Assembly (NCBI GenBank): GCA_905221605.1
Contig: CAJNDS010002317.1
Span: 334,501-398,500 of the forward strand
Direction: 5' to 3'
Source of the DNA: Symbiodinium natans
Taxonomy: Eukaryota; Sar; Dinophyceae; Suessiales; Symbiodiniaceae
DNA: 64,000 nt
The translations under genes and the position numbers were made by a program. The first letter of the stretch is position 1. Each line of letters starts with the position of its first letter. The notes below the pieces were generated by a model that was not told the DNA's origin, searched no databases, and worked only from the letters and a program-made list of their open reading frames with translations. This document shows, in pieces, positions 37,860 to 48,911 of the stretch.

Positions 37860-38105
37860 AAATCCTTAACTCTAAACCCCAAACCCCAAACCCCAAACCC
37901 CAAACCCTAAACCCCAAACCCCAAACCCTAAACCCTAAACCCTGAACCCTAGACAACCCTAAACCCTGAACCGTAGACCCAAAACCCCACAAACCCCAAA
38001 CCCCACCCCTAAGCCCCAAACCCTAAACCCCAAACCCCAAACCCTAAACCCTAAACCCCAAACCCAAAACCCCACAAACCCTAACCCTAAGACCTAAACC
38101 CAAAA
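37860..38105 (+). repeat. CCCTAAA / CCCCAAA mixed array
   Basis: Alternating CCCCAAA and CCCTAAA units with CCCAAAACCCCACAAA inserts repeated three times. Confidence 0.88.
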
Positions 38106-38210
38106 CCCCACAAACCCTCCACTTCCCGAGGTGACCGAGTGGAGCAGGTGCTGACACCCAGGCTGGCCGAGGCCGCGGGCATCGAAGGCCCAGGGGAAGG
38201 CCGGGCTTTG
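38106..38210 (+). other. GC-rich island between opposed arrays
   Basis: Unique island between CCCTAAA upstream and TTTAGGG downstream (38208-38310), in the standard exon-like arrangement. A frame with GAGGTGACCGAG and CTGGCCGAGGCC words suggests EVTEW...RLAEAAGIEGPG. No domain. Confidence 0.35.
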
Positions 38211-38815
38211 GGTTTAGGGTTTAGGGTTTAGGGTTTAGGGTTTAGGGTTTAGGGTTTAGGGTTTAGGGTTTAGGGTTTAGGGTTTAGGGTTTAGGGTTTA
38301 GGGTTTAGGGCTCTCAAGACAGGCCTTGATCCCCCCAATGCCTTTAACTTTGGGGTTGGACATGGGGGTTTGCGATATTCGACACATCTCAATATTCGAT
38401 GTCAATGGTTCACGGTCAATTGAGCTGTGGTTTGGTGCTATGGGCTTTGGATTGGCTGGGTCATGTCGGGATGGGCTAGGTGCAGCTCCTGCCACATATA
38501 TCATCCTTTACAGGCACTACTAGACTATATAGACCTAGCCCCCAAAGCCTAAACCCCAAACCCCCTGAACCCTAAGTTTCCTGAGTACCACCATTCAACT
38601 ACACCCTGATTGGGCCCGCAGGCACAGCCGCGCCAACCGAAGGCGGCGGCGCACTGTTACGCGGCAGGGATGTTTTGGGAAGGGTTTCATTCAGGGTTTA
38701 GGGTTTAGGGTTTAGGGTTTAGGGTTTAGGGTTTAGGGTTTAGGGTTTAGGGTTTAGGGTTTAGGGTTTAGGGTTTAGGGTTTAGGGTTTAGGGTTTAGG
38801 GTTTAGGTCTTAGGG
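38208..38815 (+). repeat. Two long (TTTAGGG)n arrays
   Basis: 38208-38310 and 38695-38815 are near-perfect arrays separated by unique sequence and a GC-rich island (38615-38690). Confidence 0.93.
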
Positions 38816-39719
38816 GTTTAGGGCTTCGGGGTTTAGGCTTTAGAGTTAAAAGGGCCAACCCAGGGTTAAAGTCAATGCACGTCAGCCCGATGAGAGAGGC
38901 TTCTGGGCAGCACTTTGTGTACCTAAAACACAGCCCCGGTGACTCACTGGGGGTGCCTAGGAAGTCAAAGTTTGAGCATGTAACTGAGCAGTCACACTTC
39001 AGTCCTGGCTACACAGCCCACGAACGCCGGCTGATGACTATGGGGCACCAGGCGCAACCCCTGCAAAGGCAGCTTCACCCTACATTAGCCCTAACCCCTC
39101 AACTGACCCTGAACCCTGAACCCTAAACCCTAAACCCTAAGCCCTAAACCCTAAACCCTGAACCGAGAACTGGATCCCTCTCAAGCCAAGATCAACCAGG
39201 CCCCTGCTTCTTTCCATCGGCGGGGACGACGCGGCACACGAGGCGTTTCAGATTGCGGAAGAGGGCTAAGGAAGGTTTAGGGTTTAGGATTTAGGGTTTA
39301 GGGTTTATGGTTTAGGGTTTAGGGTCCGGGTTTGGGGTGGTTTAGGGCTTCGGGTTTTCAAAGGGCTTCGGGGTCCGTGGTTGACCTCTCGGCTTTGAGG
39401 GTTGAGAGATTACTGTTTGCAGGCACTTCCGGGGGCCTGAGGTTCGAAGGCTAAGGGGCTGAAAAAGGGTTGAAGGGTATTCCGGGGCTGGGTGTACCAA
39501 CACAATCCTCCAGTTGATGTAGGGTCTTGGGGTTCCGATGTTGGGGGGGAGGTCATACCCTAGACCCTATACAGTTTTGAGCCGTAAACCCCATTTTGTG
39601 GCTCCTATCTATCCTTAGTAAGGATAGATAAGTTATTAACTTGTGGAGGGTTTAGAGTTGCAGTCCGATCAAGCACGGAAACCCGAAAGCTCCAGCCCTA
39701 CACCCATCTAAACATTTTT

Positions 39720-39765
39720 TCCACCCCCCACCACCCGCCCCCCCCCCCCCCCCCAAAAAAAAAGA
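39720..39765. repeat. C tract followed by A tract
   Basis: About 17 C then 9 A. AT-richer unique DNA follows to 40100 without a gene. Confidence 0.85.
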
Positions 39766-40429
39766 GCAACAACGAAGATCAAGAAGTCACTGCAATAACC
39801 CTAGTTAGCAGCAACATTAACAAATACAAGTAGTAGAAGTAGACACGTTTGAAGATACAAGTAGCACATACCCCAAGCATCGCACACGGCACAACACCCC
39901 AAACACCCCTTGCGGGAGCACCATCTCAGGCCCAAAGCGACGAGAGTCCTGCACCTGAAGAGCTGCTGTAACATATTGTGCTAGTCATCTCTTAACTAAA
40001 TGTACTCTCATAAGTGACATAAGATCATGCTTATGTAAGAGTTAAAGGAATACAGGGATATAGTATGATTTTGAAGCAACAGCATAAGAACACCTTAAGA
40101 TCTCAACGTATTGGAACGGTACATTGCGTGGCTGGCAAGTGCGCGAGATCGGGGCGATCTGAGGCACAAAGAAGTGCATGGAACCTTGGGAACCACGTGC
40201 ACGTAACCTAGGGTTTAGGGTTTCGGGTTTCGGGTTTTGGGTTGAAGGACGTACCGGCGCCCGCGCCTAGAGCGAAAGCCGCGGAAACCAGACAATCGTT
40301 ATGATATCGTTATTAGTGCAGCAAGTGCTGCTTGGGGAATATATCTAGTAGTGCTAGTACTTCCATTAGAAAACAGTACCACAAACGAAGTCTTCTAAGC
40401 CGCCGTTCATAAGAAAGTCGCATAGCGAG

Positions 40430-40517
40430 AAGGCCCTGGGGCGATCGGTGCCCCAGCGCTGCGAGCTGATCCGCTGCCCCACGGAGATCGCGGCCCTGGA
40501 TCCTGGGCGGAAGGCTA
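40430..40517 (+). CDS. Candidate exon
   Basis: After an ATAGCGAG acceptor-like site the frame reads KALGRSVPQRCELIRCPTEI and AALDPGRKA. Coding-like composition, no domain recognised, no partner exon. Confidence 0.3.
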
Positions 40518-40682
40518 AACTTTAGCGTTTAGGGCTTGGGGCTTGGGGCTTAGGGTTTAGGGCGGCTAAACCCTAAAGGCTAAGCCCTAAATTACTAAAC
40601 CCTCATCGTTCGAGATCGTTTGGAGGGTCTTTTCAAGGGGCAGCTTTCTGGGCTATGAGGGTTTCAAGGGTTGCATAGGGCT

Positions 40683-40715
40683 CGCTCTCTCTCTCTCTCT
40701 CTCTCTGGTCTCTCC

Positions 40716-40777
<62 letters not shown>
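40683..40777 (+). repeat. (CT)n microsatellite
   Basis: About 95 bp of CT dinucleotides with three interruptions. Ser-Leu and Arg-Glu ORFs here are artefacts. Confidence 0.95.
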
Positions 40778-40778
<1 letters not shown>

Positions 40779-40893
40779 GAACGCCCTATTGAAAACGAAG
40801 GGGGTTGCACACCAGTTACAACAGATGCACATTCGACGTCCATGGGTTCCAAGCTTCATTCCAGGGTCCTTCGCAGCTCCTCTTGAGGTTGAC

Positions 40894-40996
40894 CTTGGGA
40901 TTCTCCCCAATATACTAACAGTCCTTAATAGGGGTCATAATAGGGGTACGATGATTCCTGTCAAGGACTTCTTAGCACAAGGGGGGACATCCCGAG
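40894..40996. mobile_element. Palindromic element family D with long flanking direct repeat
   Basis: Starts CTTGGGATTCTCCCCAATAT and ends AGCACAAGGGGGGACATCCCGAG. The 10-bp word GAGGTTGACC occurs at both borders (40885-40894 and 40994-41003), overlapping the element ends, so the target duplication may be up to 8 bp. The interior matches other family D copies. Confidence 0.75.
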
Positions 40997-41214
40997 GTTG
41001 ACCCTACAGAGCCCTCAGAACCCTGAACCACATCAACCTTGCCTCTAAAACCGCAATATCGGCCGCGAACCACCAAAAAAGCCCGATCAGCGCTCGAAGC
41101 CGCCAGAAACCCCCCAAAACCCTGCAGCCGCCTTCAGTCTAGAGGTGGACGTGGGCCCTAAGACGCTACAGCTGCCACCCTAAACCCTAAATCCTGAACC
41201 TAAACCCTATACCC

Positions 41215-41250
41215 TTTTTACCCTATATACCCTATATACCCTATATACCC
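41215..41250 (+). repeat. CCCTATATA short tandem repeat
   Basis: Four or five CCCTATATA units within CCCTAAA-like sequence, a further local variant. Confidence 0.8.
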
Positions 41251-41674
41251 TAAATACCCTATTAAACCCTCCCCGAAACAACTCAAACACAACTCCGAGA
41301 GCCCCTAGGACTGGCTCAAGGACAAGGCTGCGATGGAAGCTGGATCTTGAAAGCTCTTGGGGCTTCTTGGGGGCTCTTGGAGCTCTTGGGGTTTAGGGTC
41401 TGGGGTCTGGGGTTTGGGGTTTAGGGCTGGACTCTTCGGTCTGTCATAACTTTTCTCCCGAAGTTTGAGTAGCAGAAGCCAAAGTAGGTATTCGTAGTTC
41501 TAGTCCGCCCCTGAAATAGTAGAAGCCCGGTCGAAGACTGTTGCGAGAACAGGGAACATCCTAATTTCTGGAGTTTGATCGAGTGGGCAGTCGCTAGGCC
41601 ATGGCGCAGTGCAGCTCTGAGAGTGATGGCAGAGACCCCCGGAGCCATAATAATATAAAGTAGAACAACTATAC

Positions 41675-41770
41675 CAATATACCAATATACCAATATACGA
41701 GTATACTAAAATACTAATATACTAAAATACTAATATACTAAGATACTAAAATACTAATATACTAATATAC
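41675..41770 (+). repeat. AT-rich octamer-type minisatellite
   Basis: First ACCAATAT units, then ACTAAAAT/ACTAATAT units in tandem for about 95 bp. Confidence 0.88.
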
Positions 41771-42436
41771 ACCCTAAGCACCACGAGTTGGCCCAAACCT
41801 CGAGCTTTCTTCTTGTGAATGATGTTCTTGTTTTGTTACTTTCAAGCCCCAGAAATATGGAGTGTGTCTTTCCTATATACACCCCGGAACCTTAGCCGCC
41901 TTAGCCCCAGAATCCAAAACTGACTGTCTTGCAGGGGTCTGATTACAAGCCCATCGGCTATGGGATTCTTAGGCAACCTACAAAAGTAGTTTCGGGGGCC
42001 CCTTGTGGGGCTATAAGACTATAAGACCTGGGTTTAGGGTTAAGGGTTTAGGCCCTTGAGCTCTCCTGTATCGAACCTTCGGAGGTGCCCTCACAAGGCG
42101 AAGACCCGAAGCCGACTTCCTCTGTCTCGCCCAGGCCCCAGGTGCGAATCGGCAACTTAGGTTAAAAAAAAAATCGGCAGCTTAGGTTGAAAGGCCTTTG
42201 ACCCAGGGGTTTAATGTTGGGGCGTCCCGAAGCCTTAACCAAACATCCCTTTGTCTGCTCGAGGTGTAGGGACATAGGGAATCCTGCAATCTTGTGCACC
42301 TCTCTGTGGGTCCCTACCTGGGAACCGTAAGGGAAGCTTCGAGACCCAGCCTGAGCCCGGATTGAGGGAGGACCTGGAGCTAGAGATGCTCCTATCAACT
42401 TGAGGGCTTCGGATGTAGGATTCGGGGCGAGGGCAT

Positions 42437-42655
42437 CCCTAAACCCCAAATCCCACAATCCTAAACCCCAAACCCTAAACCCCAAACCCCAACCCCAAAC
42501 CCCAAACCCCAAACCCTAAACCCGAAACCCTAAACCCTGAACCCTAAACCCTAAACCCTAAACCTAAACCCAACCGAAGCTCTAAACCCTGAACCCTGAA
42601 CCCTGAACCCTAAACCCTAAACCCCAAACCCTAAACCCTAAACCCAACCGACGCT
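42437..42655 (+). repeat. CCCTAAA/CCCCAAA array with an internal duplication
   Basis: Mixed units. The word CCTAAACCCAACCGA(A/C)GCTC occurs twice (about 42565 and 42640), showing duplication of repeat plus unique sequence. Confidence 0.85.
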
Positions 42656-42820
42656 CCATGCAACAGAATCTTGGCCCCGCCAAGGCAGGCGACCGATGCC
42701 GAAGTTCAGGCACTGCGGGAGGCACCTTCGGGACGAAGGATGACAGGCTTCATATGGGAGAGGGGTCATTGTCACCCTAAACCCTAAATCCTAAACCCTT
42801 AACCCTTAACCCTTACCCCT

Positions 42821-42932
42821 TAATATAGGGGCCTGAGTGATTAGAATAGGGCTTTGGGGGTCATTCTAGTATAAATATCGAGGGACCCTAAAGGAATGAC
42901 ATTAGTAACGTTTCCGACCCATATATTCACGC
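42821..42932. mobile_element. Element family I, copy 2
   Basis: Matches 24611-24730 in ATAGGGGCCTGAGTG, AGAATAGGGCTTTGGGG, AGGGACC and TTCCGACC, in the same order and spacing. Confidence 0.65.
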
Positions 42933-43055
42933 TTCGAAGCTTCATCGACGCATGAAATACGTGTGGGGGGCCGCAAGCCATGACGCCGAAGAAGTGGCTT
43001 CCTCTTGACTAGCCGACATATGAGGTATCATGCAAGACACACATGTGCATGCATA

Positions 43056-43245
43056 TATTATATGCATATATATATATATATATTTATTTGTTTTTTTGTT
43101 TGTTTGTTTTTTCTTTTTATGTATATATATATTATATTATATTCATATATGTATATATATAGAGATAGATAGATATAGATATATGCAGCGTGTCTGCTCT
43201 GCTATATATGCATACATATATATATATATATATACATACATAAGA
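43056..43245. repeat. TA-rich microsatellite cluster
   Basis: Several TATATA runs separated by T-rich and GATA-type sequence. No gene. Confidence 0.9.
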
Positions 43246-43689
43246 ATGTCTTGTACATGTCTGTACATAATGTAGCTCCAAAATCTGCACCCTAAGATCT
43301 CAGCCCTTGGTTCGAGACACGCAGGGTTGTTTTCTCTTCGGCGTGGACACGTTTTGAACACCTGGGGCATCCTAAATGCCCTGCATCGGCCGTGAGCTGC
43401 CAGGCAGAGTGTCACATGCCTGGGTAATTATCTGCAGTCTGATCCAATAACACAGCAGAAGAGTGATCAATAGATACTTTAATCCCCTTATAAGGGGGAA
43501 AATACAGCATAAGAGAACAGCGTAGAATGAAACGTCCTGCAGAAAAGCTGGGCTCCTCTCTGGGGGGGGGGGGGGGGGCGGTTTATCCTTATAGGGCGGG
43601 GCGAAGCGGACCACACATGTGCAGGAGCTGGCGAGATACCGCAAAAAGCAGCAGTATGTGGTCGAGCGCCTGAAGATGACACCCGGCTA

Positions 43690-43768
43690 CCGTATTGGGG
43701 CCTTATTATACGGGGATCGTACTATTTGGGGTCTGTTTTCGGGGTCCCCTATTTTCGTAAACCCCCAC
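43690..43768. mobile_element. Element family H
   Basis: TATTGGGGCCTTATTATACG, TTTGGGGTCTGTTTTCGGGGTCCCC and TTTTCGTAAACCCCCACTT match the order of words in 25503-25590. Confidence 0.55.
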
Positions 43769-44261
43769 TTGCGTCCCAGCTGTTTATCCTTGGTTGCATC
43801 TTCGTTGGTGTCCTACTTGCCGCCCCAGGAAACAGGAGCATCGGAAGTCTGCAGGAATGCTATGCCGCTTTAGGTGTGGGGCCCCGTGCTCGACATCTTA
43901 AACATCATGTGCCCGCCGAGAACCTAAGAGTCGACTCAAGCTGCCGAAGGGGGCGATACGTGCCTGCAGAAACCCCAGCCCGACACTCTAAACCCTGAAC
44001 CAAAGCACCCCGGAACCCTGAAAACCTGTGAGCCACTCTCAGCCCCCAAAGCCCTGAGCCCGCAGATCCCTATAATGTAGTGCCTCTTCTCTTGAACCCT
44101 CTCGTGGCCCCCCCCTCAACAGCCCTGAAGATCTTCCACCTACTGTAGGCTAAGGGTCAACCCCTTGTTGTTTAGGGAGTGGCCCCTAATAGGAAGTTTT
44201 GACCTTATAGAAATGAAACTCTTGGCATGGGTTACTCATATAAAAATATCACAAGTTCATG

Positions 44262-44275
44262 ACCATCATCATCAT

Positions 44276-44373
<98 letters not shown>

Positions 44374-44505
44374 ACTACTACTACTACTACTGCTGCTACT
44401 ACTACTACTACTACTGCTACTACTACTACTACTACTACTACTACTGCTACTACTGCTACTACTACTCCTACTACTACAAGAGCTGCTACAAAAGCTACTA
44501 CAACA
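44262..44505 (+). repeat. (CTA)n/(CTG)n trinucleotide array
   Basis: About 240 bp of CTA units with blocks of CTG, preceded by CAT units. Every frame is open, giving poly-Leu, poly-Tyr or poly-Ser artefacts. Confidence 0.95.
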
Positions 44506-44631
44506 GTTACTACATAGCAGAATCATGTAGCTGTCTCAAGATGCCGCCGTGCATCGGTCCCTGCTGCGCAGTCCCAGGCAGATCAAGCTCGATTCCAAAC
44601 TTCGGAATGAGGCGCAGGGACGTGTGTCATG

Positions 44632-44799
44632 CTTGGAGGTTCATGGTACTGGGTTTAGGGTTTAGGGTTTAGGGTTTAGGGTTTAGGGTTTAGGGTTTAG
44701 GTTAACCAGTTGTAACTGTACTTATAGCCCAATGATAAGCCCCTCAAGTGCCCTAATATGGTTATAAGTACAGTTATACAAGTACCATGAACCTCCAAG
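44632..44799. mobile_element. Palindromic element family E interrupted by (TTTAGGG)n
   Basis: Begins CTTGGAGGTTCATGGTACT and ends AAGTACCATGAACCTCCAAG, a 20-bp terminal inverted repeat. About 50 bp of TTTAGGG (44651-44701) sits in the left arm right after GGTACT. The remaining interior matches the uninterrupted copy at 20025. Confidence 0.9.
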
Positions 44800-44831
44800 G
44801 GTCGGAATAACTTACTAAAAGTGTTCCCTTG

Positions 44832-44934
44832 CTCGGTAGGCCCGTGGGACAGTTGATGTTTTCCTTTGTTGGGCTTTAAGAGGATCACATTCAGGAATAT
44901 ATGTTCAGAGGGTTTTTTTTAGGACTCCTCCTAG
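44832..44934 (+). mobile_element. Introner family A without telomere insert
   Basis: CTCGGTAGGCCCGTGGGACA to AGGACTCCTCCTAG, with GGATCACATTCAGGAATATA and TTCAGAGGGTTTT between. Its continuous interior across the GGAATAT word is the empty counterpart of the copies at 9520 and 36902. Borders CTTG/CTTA are a possible duplication not starting with G. Confidence 0.85.
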
Positions 44935-45119
44935 CTTATGGTTTAGGGCTTAGGGTTTAGGGTTTAGAGTCCCCCCCCCCCCCCCCCCCCCCGCCCTCAC
45001 CTAAAAGCCTTTTTTCTAATTATTAAGGCCCTCCTAGAGTAGCTTCCTTCGGAAGCGCCTTCTTGGTGGCCGGCGTGCCCCAGCCCTATAAACGGTTCTT
45101 AGCTGGGGCAAGGCGGCCT

Positions 45120-45430
45120 TACGAAACCCCTAAGCCCCTAAACCCTAAACCCTAAACCCTAAACCCTAAACCCTAAACCCTAAACCCTAAACCCTAAACC
45201 CTAAAATTCCCTAAACCCGCAAGCTTTGCGGGGACAAGGGGTACCCCTACACCCAAGTCCCGCGCTCTTGAAACCATCCAAGCCCTAGCTCCAAAGCCCT
45301 AAGTTCCAAGCCTCTTAGGGGTTTAGGGTTTAGGGTTTAGGGTTTAGGGTTTAGGGTTTAGGGTTCAGGGTTCAGGGTTTAGGGTTTAGATGGGTTTAGG
45401 GTCTAGGGTTGAGGGTTTAGGGTTTAGGGC
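45120..45430. repeat. CCCTAAA array, GC-rich island, TTTAGGG array
   Basis: CCCTAAA at 45120-45202, island at 45215-45310, TTTAGGG with TTCAGGG units at 45313-45430. This is again the C-island-G arrangement. Confidence 0.85.
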
Positions 45431-45534
45431 TCCAAGCCCGCTGCGCCCCCCCAAAGCCGCTGTCGCGAGGATGCGGAGGTCGGGGATGCGAAGGGGAGCC
45501 TGACTTGAAGGACGCTCGGCTGCACGAGTAGTTA

Positions 45535-45676
45535 CTTGGAGGTTCATGGTACTTCTTAACCAATGATAACTGTACTTTAAAGGTGTTCAGGGTTTAGGGT
45601 TAGGGGTTTAGGGGTACTTCTTAACCAGTTATATCTGTACTTAGAACTTATAAGCCCCTGAAGTGCCCTAGCACGA
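45535..45676. mobile_element. Palindromic element family E, rearranged copy
   Basis: CTTGGAGGTTCATGGTACTT, then the segment TTAACCA...CTGTACTT occurs twice, separated by TTTAGGG-like units (45588-45620). It then reads AACTTATAAGCCCCTGAAGT as in other copies. The 3' arm is missing. Confidence 0.75.
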
Positions 45677-45768
45677 GGAGTTAAGGGCTACTAGGACCCA
45701 GAGTTAGCACTTATTCCACTCTTTTCAGGTTTCAGGGTTTAGGGGTTTAGGGTTTGGGGTTTGGGGTT

Positions 45769-45885
45769 TAGGACCCGGAGCACGCCCGTGTTGCCTTTTT
45801 TTGGGTTAGGTCCCCATAGAAACCCCTTTAACCTGAAGAGTTCACCCTTTGTATGTCCAGTTTACTCTTGGGAGGGTTCAGAACA
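45769..45885. mobile_element. Palindromic element family F
   Basis: GACCCGGAGCACGCCCGTGT, TTTTTTTGGGTTAGG, CCCCTTTAACC and TTTACTCTTGGG as in other family F copies. Confidence 0.65.
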
Positions 45886-46370
45886 CAAAACTCCCACTTT
45901 TTCGTAGGTTCTTATTATACAACCCTTATAGGATTCTTGAGTTTGAGGTTCTTAAGGAAGGGTTAGGGTTTCTGGGTCGGTCCTTGGGCGGATATGTTGG
46001 GTTTAAAGGGCAAACTTAGGTTTAGGGTTAAGGGTCAAGGGCTTCATTAAACAGAACATCAACACCCACTTGTTGAAGAGAGTTTATTCATTTTTGCCGA
46101 GGTGTGGCTTGGCTTGGCTCGGCATGGCTCTGTGTTTTTTTTTGTTTTTGCCAAGGCCCAGGAACCCAACAACCATCCGAATTAGAAAAGCACGGGAATG
46201 AAATCCCCACATAGTAAAATGATGTAGGGTGTGAGCCAGTTTTTACATCAAGTTGCCATCATGGGGTTCTAGTACCTTTGCGTGGCTGCCTTGTTGTGAC
46301 AGTTCAATATAGGGTCCTTAAGTTACAAGCATATGGTTATAGTACATAGTATTGCTTCCTTATTGTGGTA

Positions 46371-48060
46371 ACCCTAAACCCTAAACCCTAAACCCTAAAC
46401 CCTAAACCCTAAACCCTAAACCCTAAGCCTCTCTAAACCCTAATTTCATTTAGGGCAAATTGAGGGTCCTTAAGAAGACTGCAGTAAAGGACGGTGGCCT
46501 TGGGCTCTTGGAGCGAGATGGATTCGGGGCCAGGGTTCTGTCGTTTAGGCATTCATAGGGTGGTTTAGGGTTTAGGGTTTAGGGTTTGGGGTTTGGGGTT
46601 TAGGGTTACATAATCCTTTTTCTTCGGCCCTTAAATTAGGACCCCAGTAACATGCCCCTTATATACCCTACCACGCCCAAGGGCCCATAATTCAGAAGCC
46701 TCTAAAGAAGGTACGGGACCAGATCGAGGGACCATATAAATTCCTAAGCCCTAAACCCTGAACCCTGAACCCTGAACCCTGACCTCCCCTTATATGGAGG
46801 GTCTAGAGTTCAGAGCCCCCAATAGCCACCCACACCGTAGAAATCCCAAACCCCTAAGCTCTCCAGCGCCAGGCGTCGATCCCCGCCGTTGTGCCTTGGT
46901 TTGGGCGTTTAAGGGTTTAGGGTCTCACCCTGAGCACATGCCTGAATCTCTAAACATGTCTTGCCCTACACCTGAGTCCTGCCTCCAAACCCACCCGAAG
47001 CCCCAATTCCTAGGGCAGTTACACCTTTTTCGAGGTTGCGTTTAGAGCTCAGGGTAAGCGTTTGTGTTGGTGAAGGCTTTGGACTGCTGTAATTATTCTC
47101 ACACGTACGACGTTTTTTGCTATCACCACCTTTATTTCCGTGATAAGCTTGTATTGTTGCTATGATTTAGGTGTATGTTCTGAAGCTAATTGCTACTAGT
47201 TTTATTTGTTATGTTCACTATTGTTTATCAGGACTATCATTTTCATTCGTCGAGCGTAATATCGGTTTGTTCTCTCGAACCACATCCCAGGTCCAGTGCG
47301 TCCTGAAGCGGCGCCGCACATCGGGTTGCGTCGAACAACGCCGTTTGCTGCTTTCGTAGTGGTGTTGCCCTAAACCCTAAACCCTAAACCCTAAACCCTA
47401 AACCCTAAACCCTAAACCCTAAACCCTAAACCCTAAACCCTAAACCCTAAACCCTAAACCCTAAACCCTAAACCCTAAACCCTAAACCCTAAACCCTAAA
47501 CCTTCCGGTTTTCGTGTAACCTTATACCCTAAACTAGTTAAACCCGAGATGCCCAGCAGTAGCCTTATTCCCCTTTAACCCTTGAGCCCTTGAACCCTTG
47601 AACCCTGAAGCCTTACGCCTCGAAGCAACCTCGGGCATGGCTTTGAAGTTTATTTTTTTGGGGGGGGGGGGGGGTTTAGGGTTTAGGGTTTAGGGTTTTG
47701 GGTTTTGGGTTTAGGGTTTAGGGTTTAGGGTTTGGAAGTCAAGGCTTGCAGGGTTGAGGAGTTGTGGGTCTACGGGTTGTGGGGGTTGAGGGTTTTAGGG
47801 TTTAGGGTTTAGGGTTTAGGGTTTAGGGTTTAGGGTTTAGGGTTTAGGGCTTTTGGGCTTTTGGGTGGTTCACATTTGAGTACAGTAGGTTTTGAAGGGT
47901 TTTGGGAGCTTCGAGTTGAGTTTTGCCTGCTGCGCCGCCACCACGGCTCACCAGTTTCAGGGATCTAGGGGTTTAGGGTTTAGGGTTTAGGGTTTAGGGT
48001 TTAGGGTTTAGGGTTTAGGGTTTAGGGTTTAGGGTTTAGGGTTTAGGATTTAACGAGATC
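46371..48060. other. Repeat-dominated stretch
   Basis: CCCTAAA at 46371-46432 and 47365-47502 (138 bp, near perfect). TTTAGGG at 46560-46605, 47672-47740, 47790-47850 and 47970-48052. Unique sequence at 46780-47360 contains short ORFs (46794-47045 and 47171-47359) with no domain. A candidate exon at 48297-48375 (after CCCCAG, reading NTKGSRALRQAAHECHDQFA) lies just before the family C element at 48389. Confidence 0.6.
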
Positions 48061-48388
48061 CGTTTGATCTGGTTTATTCTCGGCATCCGGAATTGTAGCA
48101 CTTCAGCACTGAGCCCTCAACCCTAAACCATGCAATGAATCCTAGCTACACGACCTCACTCCTAACGCTCTACAGCCCCAAAGCCCTGCCCCTAAACCCG
48201 ACCCTAAGCCCCAGACCCTGAACCCTGAACACTAAGCCCACGGCCTGCGGCCCTACGTACCTTGAGACCCAAAAGGCCTGCATTTTGGGACCCCAGAACA
48301 CCAAGGGAAGCCGCGCCCTGCGGCAGGCCGCCCACGAATGCCATGACCAGTTTGCTCTTGATACATCAACGCTCCTGGTGTATATAAG

Positions 48389-48460
48389 CTTGGTCAGTGG
48401 TACCCTTTTCCTTTTTTGTGATTCAAGGTCCCCTTGTTAAGTATCTAACAACCCAGTAAG
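48389..48460 (+). mobile_element. Introner family C, short copy
   Basis: CTTGGTCAGTGGTACCCTTT, TTCAAGGTCCCCTTGTTAAGT and ACAACCCAGTAAG. The 3' half is shortened relative to the copy at 10304. No telomere-like insert. Confidence 0.65.
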
Positions 48461-48911
48461 ACAGTTCTCGCCCGCCTTGAACATGGAACCCCGTGTGAAA
48501 GCGGAGCACGCGTTGATTTCAGCTGGGGCCTCGGACGGTGTGCCTCTGTTTTTGTTCGTGGCTACCGCTAAGCTGCCATTCATGCGGGTCACGGTAACCG
48601 TGTTTTCGTAATCACACCGCTGTATCAGCATGGATTCGTGCATGTTGTTGCTGCATAATCAGAACCTACAGTTTGCTTTGCAGTAGTCACCCAACGTGAA
48701 TAACCTGCTTGGGCACGAGCAGCTAGGCCCTCTCATGGCATTGGGGCAACATGGGCAACTGGAGGTTAGTCTACGCTACTTTTCATCCGAAACTTGGTTT
48801 GCGAAAACAAGGGAATCCTTAACATAGACCCCCCCAAGTAGTAGGATTCTGCAGATTCCCTTGAACAAACAGGACCCCAACAGGGCACCCTCGAATTTCG
48901 GACACCCCGCA

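Noticed and set aside
40664-40886. Ser-Leu and Arg-Glu repeat ORFs
   Set aside because: They are translations of the CT microsatellite.
41675-41770. CRISPR-like direct repeats
   Set aside because: The units are contiguous without spacers; it is an AT-rich minisatellite in a eukaryotic context.
44165-44672. Long ORFs of poly-Leu, poly-Tyr and poly-Ser
   Set aside because: They are translations of the CTA/CTG trinucleotide array; every frame is open.
48861-48911. Upstream start of the glycosyltransferase at 48861
   Set aside because: That position is TTG, not ATG. The first ATG in frame is 48912.
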